Assembly (NCBI GenBank): GCA_039030715.1
Contig: JBCCDU010000003.1
Coordinates: 1-64,000 of the forward strand
DNA: 64,000 nucleotides
From: Thermohalobaculum sp039030715
GTDB lineage: Bacteria; Pseudomonadota; Alphaproteobacteria; Rhodobacterales; Rhodobacteraceae
Reading direction: 5' to 3'
Shown here one piece after another: positions 55,769 to 64,000 of this stretch (positions are counted from its first letter, which is position 1; every line of letters starts with the position of its first letter). A model generated the notes under the pieces. That model ran no database searches. It was given only the letters and a program-made list of their open reading frames with translations, and had not been told where the DNA came from. A program made the position numbers and the translations under genes.

Positions 55769-55799
55769 CCTAATCTGCATAAAAATTACCCAGATTAGG
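55769..55799. promoter_or_regulatory. 9-bp inverted repeat upstream of DUF2794
   Basis: CCTAATCTG (55769-55777) and CAGATTAGG (55791-55799) are perfect inverted copies around 13 A+T-rich bases. The arms are centred 22 bp apart, so a dimeric regulator could bind one face of the helix. It is about 60 bp before the DUF2794 start. Confidence 0.45.
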
Positions 55800-55837
55800 T
55801 CATTCCTTCACCCTTCTGGGGCGCGATGAGGATCAGG

Positions 55838-55903
55838 CCGAAAGGCGGCCCGGTGCCGGTGGTTCAGCCCCCACCCAGAATCCCGGCACCGGGTTCCTTT
55901 CGG
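55838..55903. other. large two-part stem-loop, candidate structured RNA
   Basis: The outer stem CCGAAAGG (55838-55845) pairs with CCTTTCGG (55896-55903). The inner stem CCGGTGCCGG (55850-55859) pairs with CCGGCACCGG (55883-55892). An internal loop of 4 and 3 bases lies between them, and the apical loop is 23 bases. Eighteen perfect Watson-Crick pairs in an otherwise empty region are unlikely by chance. It is next to a second hairpin at 55930. Confidence 0.5.
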
Positions 55904-55929
55904 TAGAATCCCAAGACGTGATAACAGAA

Positions 55930-55961
55930 CTCCCCTGCCTGGCGAAAGCCGGGCGGGGGAG
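55930..55961 (-). terminator. 14-bp stem with tetraloop, probable hspQ terminator
   Basis: CTCCCCTGCCTGGC (55930-55943) pairs with GCCGGGCGGGGGAG (55948-55961) over 14 positions, two of them G-U on the plus-strand RNA, closing a GAAA loop. It lies about 20 bp beyond the hspQ stop and is followed on the minus strand by TTCTGTTAT. A stable GNRA loop on the plus strand leaves open that it is part of a plus-strand RNA. Confidence 0.55.
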
Positions 55962-55979
55962 ATCGCCATCAGGCACTGT

Positions 55980-56312
55980 TCAGTGGCAGTAGTCGCGGTT
56001 GATCTGATAGTGATCGCCGGCTAGGTCCGAGAAGAAATCTGGCACTTCCGGATGGCCCACAGGCTCGCCTGTCTCGTCCGGCAGCAGGTTCTGCTCCGAC
56101 ACATAAGCGACGTAGTAGCTTGTCTCGTTCTCGGCAAACAGGTGATAGAAAGGCTGATCCTTGGTCGGGCGGATCTCCTCCGGGATCGATTCCCACCATT
56201 CTTCTGTATTCGCGAATTCGGGATCGACATCGAAAATTACCCCGCGGAACGGATGCACGCGATGCTTGACGATCTGACCGATCCGGAATTTTGCCGCACG
56301 GCTCAAAGCCAT
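55980..56312 (-). CDS. hspQ: heat shock protein HspQ
   Basis: The 110-residue HspQ (YccV-like) protein starts MALSRAAKFRIGQIVKHRVH and has FRGVIFDVDPEF, QPFYHLFAENETSYYVAYVS and the tail HPEVPDFF. In enteric bacteria HspQ modulates Lon and other protein turnover and is heat-induced. The start at 56312 is chosen because GAGGA is seven bases upstream; an ATG at 56318 is too close to it. It diverges from the lysozyme-like gene. Confidence 0.92.
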   Translation of the reverse strand: MALSRAAKFRIGQIVKHRVHPFRGVIFDVDPEFANTEEWWESIPEEIRPTKDQPFYHLFAENETSYYVAYVSEQNLLPDETGEPVGHPEVPDFFSDLAGDHYQINRDYCH

Positions 56313-56493
56313 GATCATTCCTCGAAAATCTAAGCTTACCCGCTCTTAGACCTACAGCTTCATTGTGTCCACATTGAGAATGCTGCGTTAACCGTCTCAG
56401 AATGCGTCGTTGTTTGAAGAAATAGTATCAATCGGTGACATTTCACCAAAATGTGCTGCCCAATGTGCGATGTTCCTGCTATGATCCAAGCCG

Positions 56494-57108
56494 ATGGCAG
56501 GCTTCGAGCAGAAAAAAACCGCCGCCCTCAGACTCTCCTGCATAGCGCTCCTGGCGCTTGTGCTCGGGTCATGCGGCTCCTCTAGGGATTACAGCGGGCC
56601 ACCGCGCGCGCAGGATGATATCTGTGCGATTTTTGCGGAACGTCCCGATTGGCGCGATGCGACTGTCGCAAGCTCGCTGAAATGGGGCGCGCCGGTCGAA
56701 GTGCAGATGGCGATCATCTGGCGCGAATCCAGTTATCGGGCAGAAGCCCGCCCGCCCAAGACCTATTTCGCAGGCGTGGTACCGACCGGACGCGTCTCTT
56801 CGGCCTATGGCTATGCTCAGGCAATCGATGGCACCTGGGACTGGTATCGCCGCGACAGCGGCAATTCAGGCGGCGACCGGAACGACTTTGACGACGCCAG
56901 CGACTTCGTCGGCTGGTATATGTCCAAAACCCGCAGAACGAACGGCATCGGCATGTTCGATGCGTTCAATCAATACCTTGCCTATCACGAGGGGCATACA
57001 GGCTATAAGCGCGGTGGCTGGCGCAGCAAGACCTGGCTGAAGAATGCGGCAACCCAGGTGGCGCAGCAGGCCGCGAGATATCGCGGGCAACTAAGCCGCT
57101 GCTCCTAG
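56494..57108 (+). CDS. lysozyme-like (SLT/transglycosylase) lipoprotein
   Basis: The 204-residue product has a lipoprotein signal (lipobox VLGSC) and a lysozyme-fold domain with the catalytic Glu at about residue 78 (MAIIWRESSYRAEARPP), then SSAYGYAQAIDGTWDWYRRD and YLAYHEGHTGYKRGGW. This suggests a lytic murein transglycosylase anchored in the outer membrane. Its stop overlaps the convergent DUF1523 stop by four bases (CTAG). Confidence 0.85.
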   Translation: MAGFEQKKTAALRLSCIALLALVLGSCGSSRDYSGPPRAQDDICAIFAERPDWRDATVASSLKWGAPVEVQMAIIWRESSYRAEARPPKTYFAGVVPTGRVSSAYGYAQAIDGTWDWYRRDSGNSGGDRNDFDDASDFVGWYMSKTRRTNGIGMFDAFNQYLAYHEGHTGYKRGGWRSKTWLKNAATQVAQQAARYRGQLSRCS

Positions 57109-57719
57109 CCGCCGAAAAGCCTGCGCAACCATCCCCTGATCCCGCGATAGCGATTGCTGACAGCGTTCGAGGTCTGCTCGATCTCGACATCGATGCCGTC
57201 GATCACTGGCGCGACATGACGGTCGAACAGGATGTGCAGCATGCGCCAGACGATAAGCACGATCAGTGTCAGCAAGGCGATCAGGATAATGTTGAGCCAG
57301 GGCACCAGTTTCTCGTCGGGACCATCGGCTGGTCGGATCGATAAGGCATTCGGGAACATCGACAAATAGGGGATACGCCAACCATAGTGGCGCACCACCA
57401 TCCAGGGGCTTTCGCCACCATTCTGGCTTTCCGCGCTTTGCGCCTGGGCCTGGAGATTGGCACTGTCGAACTTGAGATAGGGCGGCCAGGACCAGTCGGT
57501 ATCCTCGTTGCGGAAGACAGACGGCCTGCCATTCGGGTTCTGCCCATTGATTTGGCGCTGATCCTGGATGACGATTGAGCCGTCAGGCCGCTCCACCTCG
57601 ACACGGACAACCTCGGTCCCGACGATCTTGACGATCTCCCGGTCCGGCAATGAGTAATGCAGAAACGCAGCCGTGATGCAGAACAGGATAAACCCGATCC
57701 CCCAGCGCAGATATCCCAT
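57105..57719 (-). CDS. DUF1523 family membrane protein
   Basis: The 204-residue product has an N-terminal membrane helix (about residues 5-25) leading to HYSLPDREIVKIVGTEVVRV, a periplasmic-type middle with GWRIPYLSMFPNALSIRP, and a second helix (IILIALLTLIVLIVWRML) near residue 150. This matches DUF1523. Function unknown. AGAGGGGAAG precedes the ATG. It lies 11 bp after another small membrane-protein gene on the same strand. Confidence 0.83.
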   Translation of the reverse strand: MGYLRWGIGFILFCITAAFLHYSLPDREIVKIVGTEVVRVEVERPDGSIVIQDQRQINGQNPNGRPSVFRNEDTDWSWPPYLKFDSANLQAQAQSAESQNGGESPWMVVRHYGWRIPYLSMFPNALSIRPADGPDEKLVPWLNIILIALLTLIVLIVWRMLHILFDRHVAPVIDGIDVEIEQTSNAVSNRYRGIRGWLRRLFGG

Positions 57720-57730
57720 CACTTCCCCTC

Positions 57731-58000
57731 TTACTGATAGTTCGCAATGTAGACCAGCAACAGAATTGCCATGAACGGTAAAACGAAAACACCATAAAGA
57801 AGCTTGCGACGCCACGATCTTTCGTAATTGGCCAGTCCTTTGTGGACATAGTCCTCTTGGCTGAGCCCGCCGCCCTCGCCTGTCATATGTTCGGATTTCA
57901 GCTTTTCGCGTTGCAGATATCGGTCATAGGCCGACAGCCCGATATAGACCACCATCAAGATGGCAAACAGGATCAGGACGCGTAGAGCGACAAGGTACAT
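57731..58000 (-). CDS. small membrane protein of unknown function
   Basis: The 89-residue product has two hydrophobic helices (about residues 3-22 and 68-87) flanking a charged loop with DYVHKGLANYERSWRRKL. I recognise no named family. It is probably co-transcribed with the DUF1523 gene, 11 bp downstream, so the two may act together in the membrane. Confidence 0.72.
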   Translation of the reverse strand: MYLVALRVLILFAILMVVYIGLSAYDRYLQREKLKSEHMTGEGGGLSQEDYVHKGLANYERSWRRKLLYGVFVLPFMAILLLVYIANYQ

Positions 58001-58070
58001 GGTTCAAAGCCCTCCCTACCCCTAGATATGGGGATTGTCGGGCCGTTTCGCCAGTGAAAATGCACAGGTG

Positions 58071-58868
58071 TCAACTGCGTGGTTTCAGGTCCAGCACCAG
58101 CAGGTTCGAGAGTTTCTGTATGTTCTCACGTCTCAGGACACCGCAGTTCTGCTCCACCCCGTCCCGTGTCACCAGGCAATAATCGAAGCTGCCCATATCC
58201 AGATTGACCGCCATTTGCGGGGTCACAGCCTCGCCGATGGCGACGGCAGCGTCGTGCAGGGTCACCGGGGTGTCCGTCTGGTAGACGCCAAAGCCATCCG
58301 CATCGGTGAACAGCAGGCGGCGGGTGGCCACGGGCGCATCTTCCAACGGTCTGGTGTCGAGCACGCCGTCGACGATCAGCAGATGGCTCTGAAAAACGCT
58401 CAGCCCCGCGGTGGAGGCGACCTGTTGGAACGCCCGGCGCGCCGCGATATCGCGGAGGTCGAAAGTCGAACGCTCGAGCCCCACTGCCGCACGATGCTGG
58501 ATCGAGAGCGCACCGTCCGGCGCCAGCATGATCACGCCGTCCATCCGCGCGACTGTCGGGTTCACCACGACGCCCTTGTGGATGAACATACCCACGGGGT
58601 TTGGCAGCACCTCCTGCCGGGCGTCTTTGCCGGTGTAACCGCCCGTCACGACCAGGCGTTGCGCCCCAGCTTCGGGCACCGGACCTTCTTCAGGCAGCAG
58701 CAGGCTGGAGGCCTGTGCATCTCCCCAGCAGGAGTGGAAGAGAATTTGCGCCGAAGATTCCGGACAGGCCAAAGCAGACACAGGAAAAATCACCGATGCC
58801 GCCGCGAGGACGTTCCGGATCAAGGATAGGCCGCTCGATCTTCTCTTGGCCAAGCTTGAACCCTCCAA
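58071..58868 (-). CDS. secreted phosphodiester-glycosidase-like protein
   Basis: The 265-residue product has an N-terminal signal-like stretch (LAAASVIFPVSALA) and a mature part starting CPESSAQILFHSCWG. GMFIHKGVVVNPTVARMDGV, SHLLIVDGVLDTRP and VNLDMGSFDYCLV resemble the phosphodiester glycosidase (NAGPA-like) domain, which ends in a Leu-Asp-Gly-rich motif. That assignment is moderate at best. Cysteines suggest an extracytoplasmic location. Confidence 0.65.
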   Translation of the reverse strand: MEGSSLAKRRSSGLSLIRNVLAAASVIFPVSALACPESSAQILFHSCWGDAQASSLLLPEEGPVPEAGAQRLVVTGGYTGKDARQEVLPNPVGMFIHKGVVVNPTVARMDGVIMLAPDGALSIQHRAAVGLERSTFDLRDIAARRAFQQVASTAGLSVFQSHLLIVDGVLDTRPLEDAPVATRRLLFTDADGFGVYQTDTPVTLHDAAVAIGEAVTPQMAVNLDMGSFDYCLVTRDGVEQNCGVLRRENIQKLSNLLVLDLKPRS

Positions 58869-58997
58869 CCAGGCTCTTAGTACTAGGCTCTTCTTGTCGC
58901 ACGATATCTCGCACGCCTCATAACTCTTTGAAAATACGCAGTTTGGGCGCGAAGTTCAACCCAAGCGCCACTCCGAACGCACAGACGTGATCGAGAG

Positions 58998-60086
58998 TTA
59001 GGCTGCGTCGAGGGCGCGGCAATCCTCGGTCACCCAGCCAATCGGGGTCACCTCGCCGACATTCAGTGCCGCATGTTCATGGCTGTTGGGCACTTTCACG
59101 ATGAACTCATCATTGCCCGCAACTTGCATTCGGCAGCGAATGTGATCACCCAGATAGATCAGCTCGACCACTTTGCCCTCCAGCGCATTGGGGGCCGAGG
59201 CATCGCCGATCACCACCCGCTCCGGCCGGATGGAAAGCATTGTCCGGCCGCCTTCGCCCCCGCAATTGACGGCCAGCGCGTCCACTTCGCCACCGCCATC
59301 AAGCGCGATCCGCGCCTCGTTACCATTGAGCGAAGCCACCTTGCCGCCGAGCTGATTGTTCTCGCCGATGAACTGCGCAACGAAGGCATTCTCCGGTCGC
59401 TCGTAGAGCGTAGACGGATCGGCCAGTTGCTGGATAACCCCGTCATTGAAGACCGCGATCCGGTCCGACATGGTCAGCGCCTCGGACTGATCATGGGTCA
59501 CATACACAACCGTCACGCCAAGACGTTCGTGCAAGTGCTTGATTTCATACTGCATATGCTCGCGAAGCTGCTTGTCGAGCGCGCCCAGCGGTTCGTCCAT
59601 CAGGACCAGTTCCGGCTCGAAAACCAGCGCGCGGGCCAGTGCGATACGCTGTTGTTGACCACCCGAAAGCTGAGCCGGACGCCGTCCGGCAAACTCGCAC
59701 ATCTGCACCATGTCCAGCGCACGAGTGACCTTGGCCTCGCGGTCTGATTTGGAGATCTTGCGCACCTCGAGCGGGAAAGCCAGATTCTCGGCAACTGTCA
59801 TGTGAGGGAACAGGGCATAATTCTGGAAGACCATGCCAATCCCGCGCTTATGCGGCGGAATGTTGTTGATGCCCTGCCCGGCCAACTTGATCTCGCCATG
59901 AGTCGCGGTCTCGAAACCCGCCAGCATCATCAGGCAGGTGGTCTTGCCCGAGCCCGACGGCCCCAACATCGTCAGAAACTCGCCCTGGCCGATGTCCAGA
60001 TTCAAATCCTTCACGACCAGCGTTTCGCCGTCATAGCTTTTCTGCACCCGCTCGAACGAAACGAAAGCCTGATTGTCACGCACCAT
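58998..60086 (-). CDS. ABC transporter ATP-binding protein, PotA-like
   Basis: The 362-residue ATPase has Walker A GPSGSGKTTCLMMLAG, signature QLSGGQQQRIALARAL, Walker B VLMDEPLGALD and a C-terminal TOBE-type regulatory domain (about residues 270-360). It resembles the polyamine-import PotA/PotG group. No permease or binding-protein gene is adjacent, so the substrate is only inferred from family likeness. The start at 60086 is preferred over 60092 because AGGGGG lies directly against the first ATG and at a normal distance from the second. Confidence 0.88.
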   Translation of the reverse strand: MVRDNQAFVSFERVQKSYDGETLVVKDLNLDIGQGEFLTMLGPSGSGKTTCLMMLAGFETATHGEIKLAGQGINNIPPHKRGIGMVFQNYALFPHMTVAENLAFPLEVRKISKSDREAKVTRALDMVQMCEFAGRRPAQLSGGQQQRIALARALVFEPELVLMDEPLGALDKQLREHMQYEIKHLHERLGVTVVYVTHDQSEALTMSDRIAVFNDGVIQQLADPSTLYERPENAFVAQFIGENNQLGGKVASLNGNEARIALDGGGEVDALAVNCGGEGGRTMLSIRPERVVIGDASAPNALEGKVVELIYLGDHIRCRMQVAGNDEFIVKVPNSHEHAALNVGEVTPIGWVTEDCRALDAA

Positions 60087-60271
60087 TGCCATCCCCCTGG
60101 AAGTGTTGCGGTGCAGCTAAGCAAACTGTGGCAACACAAACAAGCATTGAAAATGGGCGGACCGGAGGAACCGGCCCGCCCCAGGTTCTGCAATGCCGGT
60201 CAAGCCGACGTTTGATCAATCAAGCCTGGGTCGCAGGCCGGTCCGCGATGTTTCAGGACCAGGATGAGGGG

Positions 60272-60553
60272 TCACGTCTGATCGATACCCGAACCTGCCG
60301 CCTTGTGGCGGTAAATGGGTCCGCAAACCGATCGTTCGAGACGGTGTTCGAGCATGGACAATTGCAGGTTCAGCCCCTCGAGCACATGGCCCTGCTGCTC
60401 GAGCTCAACCGGCAGATCCACATAGGCCCGCACCGTTCCCTCCATCCAAACCAGGGCGCTGGCAGCAAAAGCCACAAGAACCCATTTATCCTTAAACCGC
60501 TTCAGTCTGCCCCAGACCCCATCAATCGCCTTACTTGCATCTTGAGCTGTCAT
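60272..60553 (-). CDS. small single-pass membrane protein
   Basis: The 93-residue product starts MTAQDASKAIDGVWGRLKRF and has one membrane helix (KWVLVAFAASALVWMEG) followed by a coiled-coil-like segment with LPVELEQQGHVLEGLNLQLS and a basic tail. No family recognised. GGGAGG at a good distance before the ATG supports translation; a longer frame to 60700 lacks such support. Confidence 0.68.
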   Translation of the reverse strand: MTAQDASKAIDGVWGRLKRFKDKWVLVAFAASALVWMEGTVRAYVDLPVELEQQGHVLEGLNLQLSMLEHRLERSVCGPIYRHKAAGSGIDQT

Positions 60554-60754
60554 ATTGCCTCCCGCGCCATCCGGCGGTGAACCGGCGACGCTCTTCTTTT
60601 TGCTTTTCTGATTGCCGGCCCGGCAGAGCCCCAGCCTGGGCCAAACCGGGTCGGGGTGGCATCGCCCCGCGAGAAATCCCGCAAGCCGACCAAAGGACAT
60701 TATGCAGTAAAGATGAAAAGTTTCATAAAATGCGATCCGAAGGCGTCGATACTA

Positions 60755-62713
60755 CTACGCGACCAGTGAGACCAGCAGCGCACCTTCCTCGACCTGCGCC
60801 CCGTCCCGGGCCGCCACTTCCTCTACCGTCCCATCGCGCGGGGCAGTCAACGTGTGTTCCATCTTCATCGCCTCCATCACCAGAAGCGGTTGCCCCATCG
60901 TCACAGCATCCCCGGGTTTCGCGTTGATTTTCTTGATCAAACCCGACATTGGCGCCTGGATGATATCCCCCCCCGCCTCGGTTGAACCCACGCTTAGCAA
61001 CGGGTCTGCGACCTGAAATTCGAAACACCCGCTATTGGCAAATACCGCCACACGGTGTGCAGAGAGAACGGACCGAAAGCTCTGTCTTTTGCCTGAAACA
61101 TCGAACGCATCTGCGCCGAGATAGGTAAGCGAGACGCGGTTCGCGTCAAAAGATACCTCGAACTGCGCCCCGTTTTGGATCACGGAGACATGCAGCGGCT
61201 GCTCCACCCCATCAAAGGTAATACCGGCATGAGCAGGACCCCATAGACGCCAGGCGCCTAGTTTGGCGAAGGGACCGGCATCCGCGCGATCCTCCAGCAG
61301 ACCCAGCGCCCTCAGGGCCGCTACGGCCTGCACGACTGGCGGGACCTCGATGTCCGGCAGCAATTTTTCCATATCGCGACCGATCAGGCCGGTATCGACT
61401 TCCCCGGCCGCGAAGCCCGCGTGCGCAGTGAGCGCCGCCAGAAAGCCAAGATTGGTGGTGAGGCCCAGCACCTCGGTCTCGGCCAATGCGCGACGCATCT
61501 TGCCAAGCGCAGCTTCGCGCGTTGAACCATGGGTAACCAGCTTCGCAATCATCGGATCATAGTGGGGCGAGATCGCGTCGCCCTGCCTGACGCCGGAGTC
61601 GACCCGCGCCTCCAAGGGAAATCGCAAATGATCCAATGTGCCGGTCGCGGGCAGGAAGCTACGCGACGGGTCCTCGGCATAGAGCCTTGCTTCGAAGGAG
61701 TGGCCCTCGATTTGCAGCTCTTCCTGCGTGACGGGCAGCGCCTCGCCTGTGGCCACACGCAGTTGCAGGGCGACCAGATCGAGGCCCGTGATCGCTTCGG
61801 TTACCGGATGCTCCACCTGAAGACGGGTATTCATCTCCATGAAGTAAAACCCGTCTTCTCGCAAACCGTCGCTGGAATCGACGATAAACTCGACCGTCCC
61901 CGCGCCGGAATATCCGATGGCCTTGGCCGCCCGCACCGCTGCCTCCCCCATCGCGTCGCGCATGGCGTTGGGCATGCCGGGGGCGGGGGCCTCCTCGATC
62001 ACCTTCTGATGGCGACGTTGCAATGAGCAATCCCGCTCGAAAAGGTGAACCGCGTTGCCATGGCTGTCGCCGAAGATCTGAATCTCGATATGGCGTGGCT
62101 GGGTTACGAACTTCTCGATCAGGCACGCGGAATCGCCAAAGCTCGCCTGCCCCTCGCGCTGCGCCCCCTCCAGTGCATCTGCGAAGTCCTCGGGCCGCTC
62201 GACCAGCCGCATCCCCTTGCCACCCCCGCCCGCGCGCGCCTTGATGAGGATCGGATAGCCAATCTTCTCGGCCTCTGCCGCCAGCAGATCGGGGTCCTGG
62301 TCGGCGCCGTGATAGCCCGGGACCACAGGCACCCCGGCCTCGACCATCAGCGCCTTGGCCGCATCTTTCAGACCCATCGCCCGGATGGCGCTTGCCGGAG
62401 GGCCTATAAAGACAAGCCCAGCGGCCTCGACAGCTTCCACGAACTCGGGATTCTCAGATAGAAAGCCATATCCGGGATGCACGGCCTCGGCCCCTGTCTG
62501 CAGAGCGGCCTCAACAATCCGGCCCTGACACAGATAGCTTTCGGCGGCAGGCGCGGGGCCGATGCAGACAGCCTCGTCCGCCATTTCGACATGGAGCGCG
62601 TTCGCATCAGCCTGCGAGTAAACAGCGACCGTGCGCACCCCCATCTCCCGTGCCGTGCGGATCACCCGACACGCGATCTCCCCTCGATTAGCAATGAGGA
62701 TTTTTGAGAACAT
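60755..62713 (-). CDS. mccA: methylcrotonyl-CoA carboxylase biotin-containing subunit
   Basis: The 652-residue alpha subunit has a biotin carboxylase region (about residues 1-445: MFSKILIANRGEIACRVIRT, KARAGGGGKGMRLVE, FYFMEMNTRLQVEHPVTE), a linker domain and a C-terminal biotinyl domain with the biotin lysine at about residue 617 (VMEAMKMEHT). With MccB it carboxylates 3-methylcrotonyl-CoA in leucine breakdown. Length and the neighbouring beta subunit favour MCC over propionyl-CoA carboxylase. The start at 62713 gives the family N-terminus. Confidence 0.93.
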   Translation of the reverse strand: MFSKILIANRGEIACRVIRTAREMGVRTVAVYSQADANALHVEMADEAVCIGPAPAAESYLCQGRIVEAALQTGAEAVHPGYGFLSENPEFVEAVEAAGLVFIGPPASAIRAMGLKDAAKALMVEAGVPVVPGYHGADQDPDLLAAEAEKIGYPILIKARAGGGGKGMRLVERPEDFADALEGAQREGQASFGDSACLIEKFVTQPRHIEIQIFGDSHGNAVHLFERDCSLQRRHQKVIEEAPAPGMPNAMRDAMGEAAVRAAKAIGYSGAGTVEFIVDSSDGLREDGFYFMEMNTRLQVEHPVTEAITGLDLVALQLRVATGEALPVTQEELQIEGHSFEARLYAEDPSRSFLPATGTLDHLRFPLEARVDSGVRQGDAISPHYDPMIAKLVTHGSTREAALGKMRRALAETEVLGLTTNLGFLAALTAHAGFAAGEVDTGLIGRDMEKLLPDIEVPPVVQAVAALRALGLLEDRADAGPFAKLGAWRLWGPAHAGITFDGVEQPLHVSVIQNGAQFEVSFDANRVSLTYLGADAFDVSGKRQSFRSVLSAHRVAVFANSGCFEFQVADPLLSVGSTEAGGDIIQAPMSGLIKKINAKPGDAVTMGQPLLVMEAMKMEHTLTAPRDGTVEEVAARDGAQVEEGALLVSLVA

Positions 62714-62800
62714 GGCTAAATGCTCCGCAACCAGAGGGAAAGCGAGGCCGAACGTCGCGACTGGTCCGTGAGCAAGCGGCATTTCGTCATCGCCATGACA

Positions 62801-64000
62801 TCACATCCGAAACACCCCGAACCTCGTGTCGGGGATCGGGGCTTGCAGGGAGGCGGCGAGGCTGAGGCCCAGCACATCGCGGGTTTTGCGGGGGTCGATG
62901 ATGCCGTCATCCCAGAGGCGGGCTGAAGCATAGAGTGGATGCGCCTGCTCCTCGAACTGATCGATCACCGGCTGCTTGAAGGCGGCCTCCTCCGCCTCGC
63001 TCCACGCGCCGCCCTTGCGCTCGATCCCGTCGCGGCGGACCTGGGCGAGGACACCGGCGGCCTGCTCACCGCCCATCACCGAGATCCGGCTGTTCGGCCA
63101 GGTCCAAAGGAAACGCGGCGAATAGGCTCGCCCGCACATCCCATAATTGCCCGCACCGAAGGAGCCTCCCACCAACACCGTCACCTTGGGCACCGAGGTT
63201 GTCGCCACCGCCGTCACCATCTTGGCGCCGTGCTTGGCAATCCCCTCGGCCTCGTATTTCCGCCCGACCATGTAGCCGGTGATGTTCTGCAGGAAGACCA
63301 GCGGGATCTTGCGCTGCGAGCAGAGCTCGATGAAATGCGCGGCCTTCTGCGCACTTTCGGAATAAAGCACCCCGTTGTTCGCGACGATCCCACACTCGAT
63401 GCCGTGGATATGGGCAAAGCCCGTGACGATAGTCTCGCCAAAACGGCGCTTGAATTCATCGAACTCAGAGGCATCGACCACCCGCGCAATCACCTCGCGG
63501 ATGTCGTAAGGAATGCGCAGCGAGGCCGGGACGACCCCAAGGATCTCATCCGGGTCATAGGCCGGCGGGCGGGCGGCGGACAGAGTAAGCGACGGCCCCC
63601 GTCCCAGGCGGGCCACAGCGCGCCGTGCCAGCGCCAGCGCATGTTCATCGTCCCGCGCCAGATGGTCGGCGACGCCAGAGAGGCGCGTGTGGACATCGCC
63701 GCCGCCCAGATCCTCGGCGCTGACGACTTCGCCGGTGGCCATCTTCAGCAAGGGCGGGCCTGCAAGGAAGATCGTCCCCTGCCCCTCCACAATAATCGTC
63801 TCGTCCGACATCGCGGGGACATAGGCGCCACCCGCGGTGCAGGAGCCCATCACCACAGCGATTTGCGCGATCCCCTTGGCGGACATGTTCGCTTGGTTGA
63901 AGAAGATCCGTCCGAAATGGTCGCGGTCGGGGAAAACCTCGTCTTGGTTCGGCAGGTTGGCACCGCCACTATCCACCAGGTAGATGCAGGGCAGATGACA
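62801..64000 (-). CDS. mccB: methylcrotonyl-CoA carboxylase carboxyltransferase subunit, N-terminus cut by window edge
   Basis: Four hundred codons of the beta subunit are visible and the frame is still open at base 64000. The carboxyltransferase features include LVDSGGANLPNQ, FGRIFFNQANMS, MGSCTAGGAYVPAMSDETII, LQNITGYMVGRKYEAEGIA, VGGSFGAGNYGMCGRAYSP and WPNSRISVMGGEQAAGVL. The FGRIFFNQANMS segment is characteristic of methylcrotonyl-CoA carboxylase beta. The mccA gene follows 87 bp downstream. The start codon lies to the right of the window. Confidence 0.94.
   Translation of the reverse strand, partial: CHLPCIYLVDSGGANLPNQDEVFPDRDHFGRIFFNQANMSAKGIAQIAVVMGSCTAGGAYVPAMSDETIIVEGQGTIFLAGPPLLKMATGEVVSAEDLGGGDVHTRLSGVADHLARDDEHALALARRAVARLGRGPSLTLSAARPPAYDPDEILGVVPASLRIPYDIREVIARVVDASEFDEFKRRFGETIVTGFAHIHGIECGIVANNGVLYSESAQKAAHFIELCSQRKIPLVFLQNITGYMVGRKYEAEGIAKHGAKMVTAVATTSVPKVTVLVGGSFGAGNYGMCGRAYSPRFLWTWPNSRISVMGGEQAAGVLAQVRRDGIERKGGAWSEAEEAAFKQPVIDQFEEQAHPLYASARLWDDGIIDPRKTRDVLGLSLAASLQAPIPDTRFGVFRM

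Noticed and set aside
56434..56447. GGTGA-catt-TCACC palindrome between hspQ and the lysozyme-like gene
   Set aside because: Only five pairs, no second copy and no recognised consensus.
60554..60754. T-rich stretch with short GC repeats upstream of the small membrane protein
   Set aside because: The CCGG stem is only four pairs and no plus-strand gene ends here; I see no terminator or RNA gene.

Overview
This is an ordinary-looking stretch of alphaproteobacterial chromosome, most likely from the Rhodobacteraceae (Roseobacter group). The reasons are the high G+C, the family make-up (DUF4167, DUF2794, DUF1499, DUF1523, DUF6356, a RodZ-like DUF4115 protein, a Roseobacter-type Hint-domain protein, SdhE, HspQ) and the conserved order lptF-lptG-lptD-surA-pdxA-rsmA beside pepA-holC. 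I see no tRNA, rRNA, CRISPR array, insertion sequence or phage. Two genes are cut by the window edges: a SAM-dependent methyltransferase on the left and the methylcrotonyl-CoA carboxylase beta subunit on the right.

Layout. 1-8.6 kb: partial methyltransferase, icd, a membrane histidine kinase, a small lipoprotein, a class II glutamine amidotransferase, ogt, a DUF6356 peptide, an Lrp regulator, an ABC-F ATPase and a retropepsin-like protease. 8.6-18.7 kb: holC and pepA diverge from a six-gene envelope/translation operon (lptF, lptG, lptD, surA, pdxA, rsmA) with three stop/start overlaps. 18.2-25.5 kb: DUF4167, prmC-prfA, a small secreted Cys-rich protein, DUF1499, ispG, the RodZ-like protein and a DUF1295 reductase. 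25.5-34.6 kb: MarR regulator, HTH-ROK kinase-sdhE cluster, EamA transporter, an unrecognised membrane-anchored Rossmann protein, a phytanoyl-CoA dioxygenase, an aspartate aminotransferase, a Hint-domain protein and a sulfotransferase. 34.6-45.8 kb: secreted protein, tyrosine phosphatase, class V aminotransferase, arfB, a queuosine-precursor-type transporter, a MocR regulator divergent from an omega-aminotransferase, GNAT, M3 peptidase, GST and an M48 peptidase lipoprotein. 46.2-55.4 kb: pyrB, a dihydroorotase homologue, plsY, dprA, topA and rnr, all on the plus strand. 55.4-64 kb: DUF2794, hspQ, a lysozyme-like lipoprotein, three further membrane or secreted proteins, an orphan PotA-like ATPase, and mccA-mccB for leucine degradation.

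Most notable observations: (1) a perfect TTAA-N7-TTAA CtrA box about 40 bp upstream of dprA; (2) the dihydroorotase homologue after pyrB has lost its zinc ligands and is probably a structural pseudo-DHOase; (3) CTGGA-type repeats between the MocR regulator and the aminotransferase gene; (4) a highly structured intergenic region between DUF2794 and hspQ that could be a non-coding RNA; (5) three tandem hairpins with CTTG-type loops upstream of prfA; (6) four convergent gene pairs whose stop codons overlap by exactly four bases. No dramatic new multi-gene system is evident. The best novelty candidates are the regulatory and RNA-like intergenic structures and the two unusual proteins at 28.9-29.8 kb and 32.2-33.3 kb.
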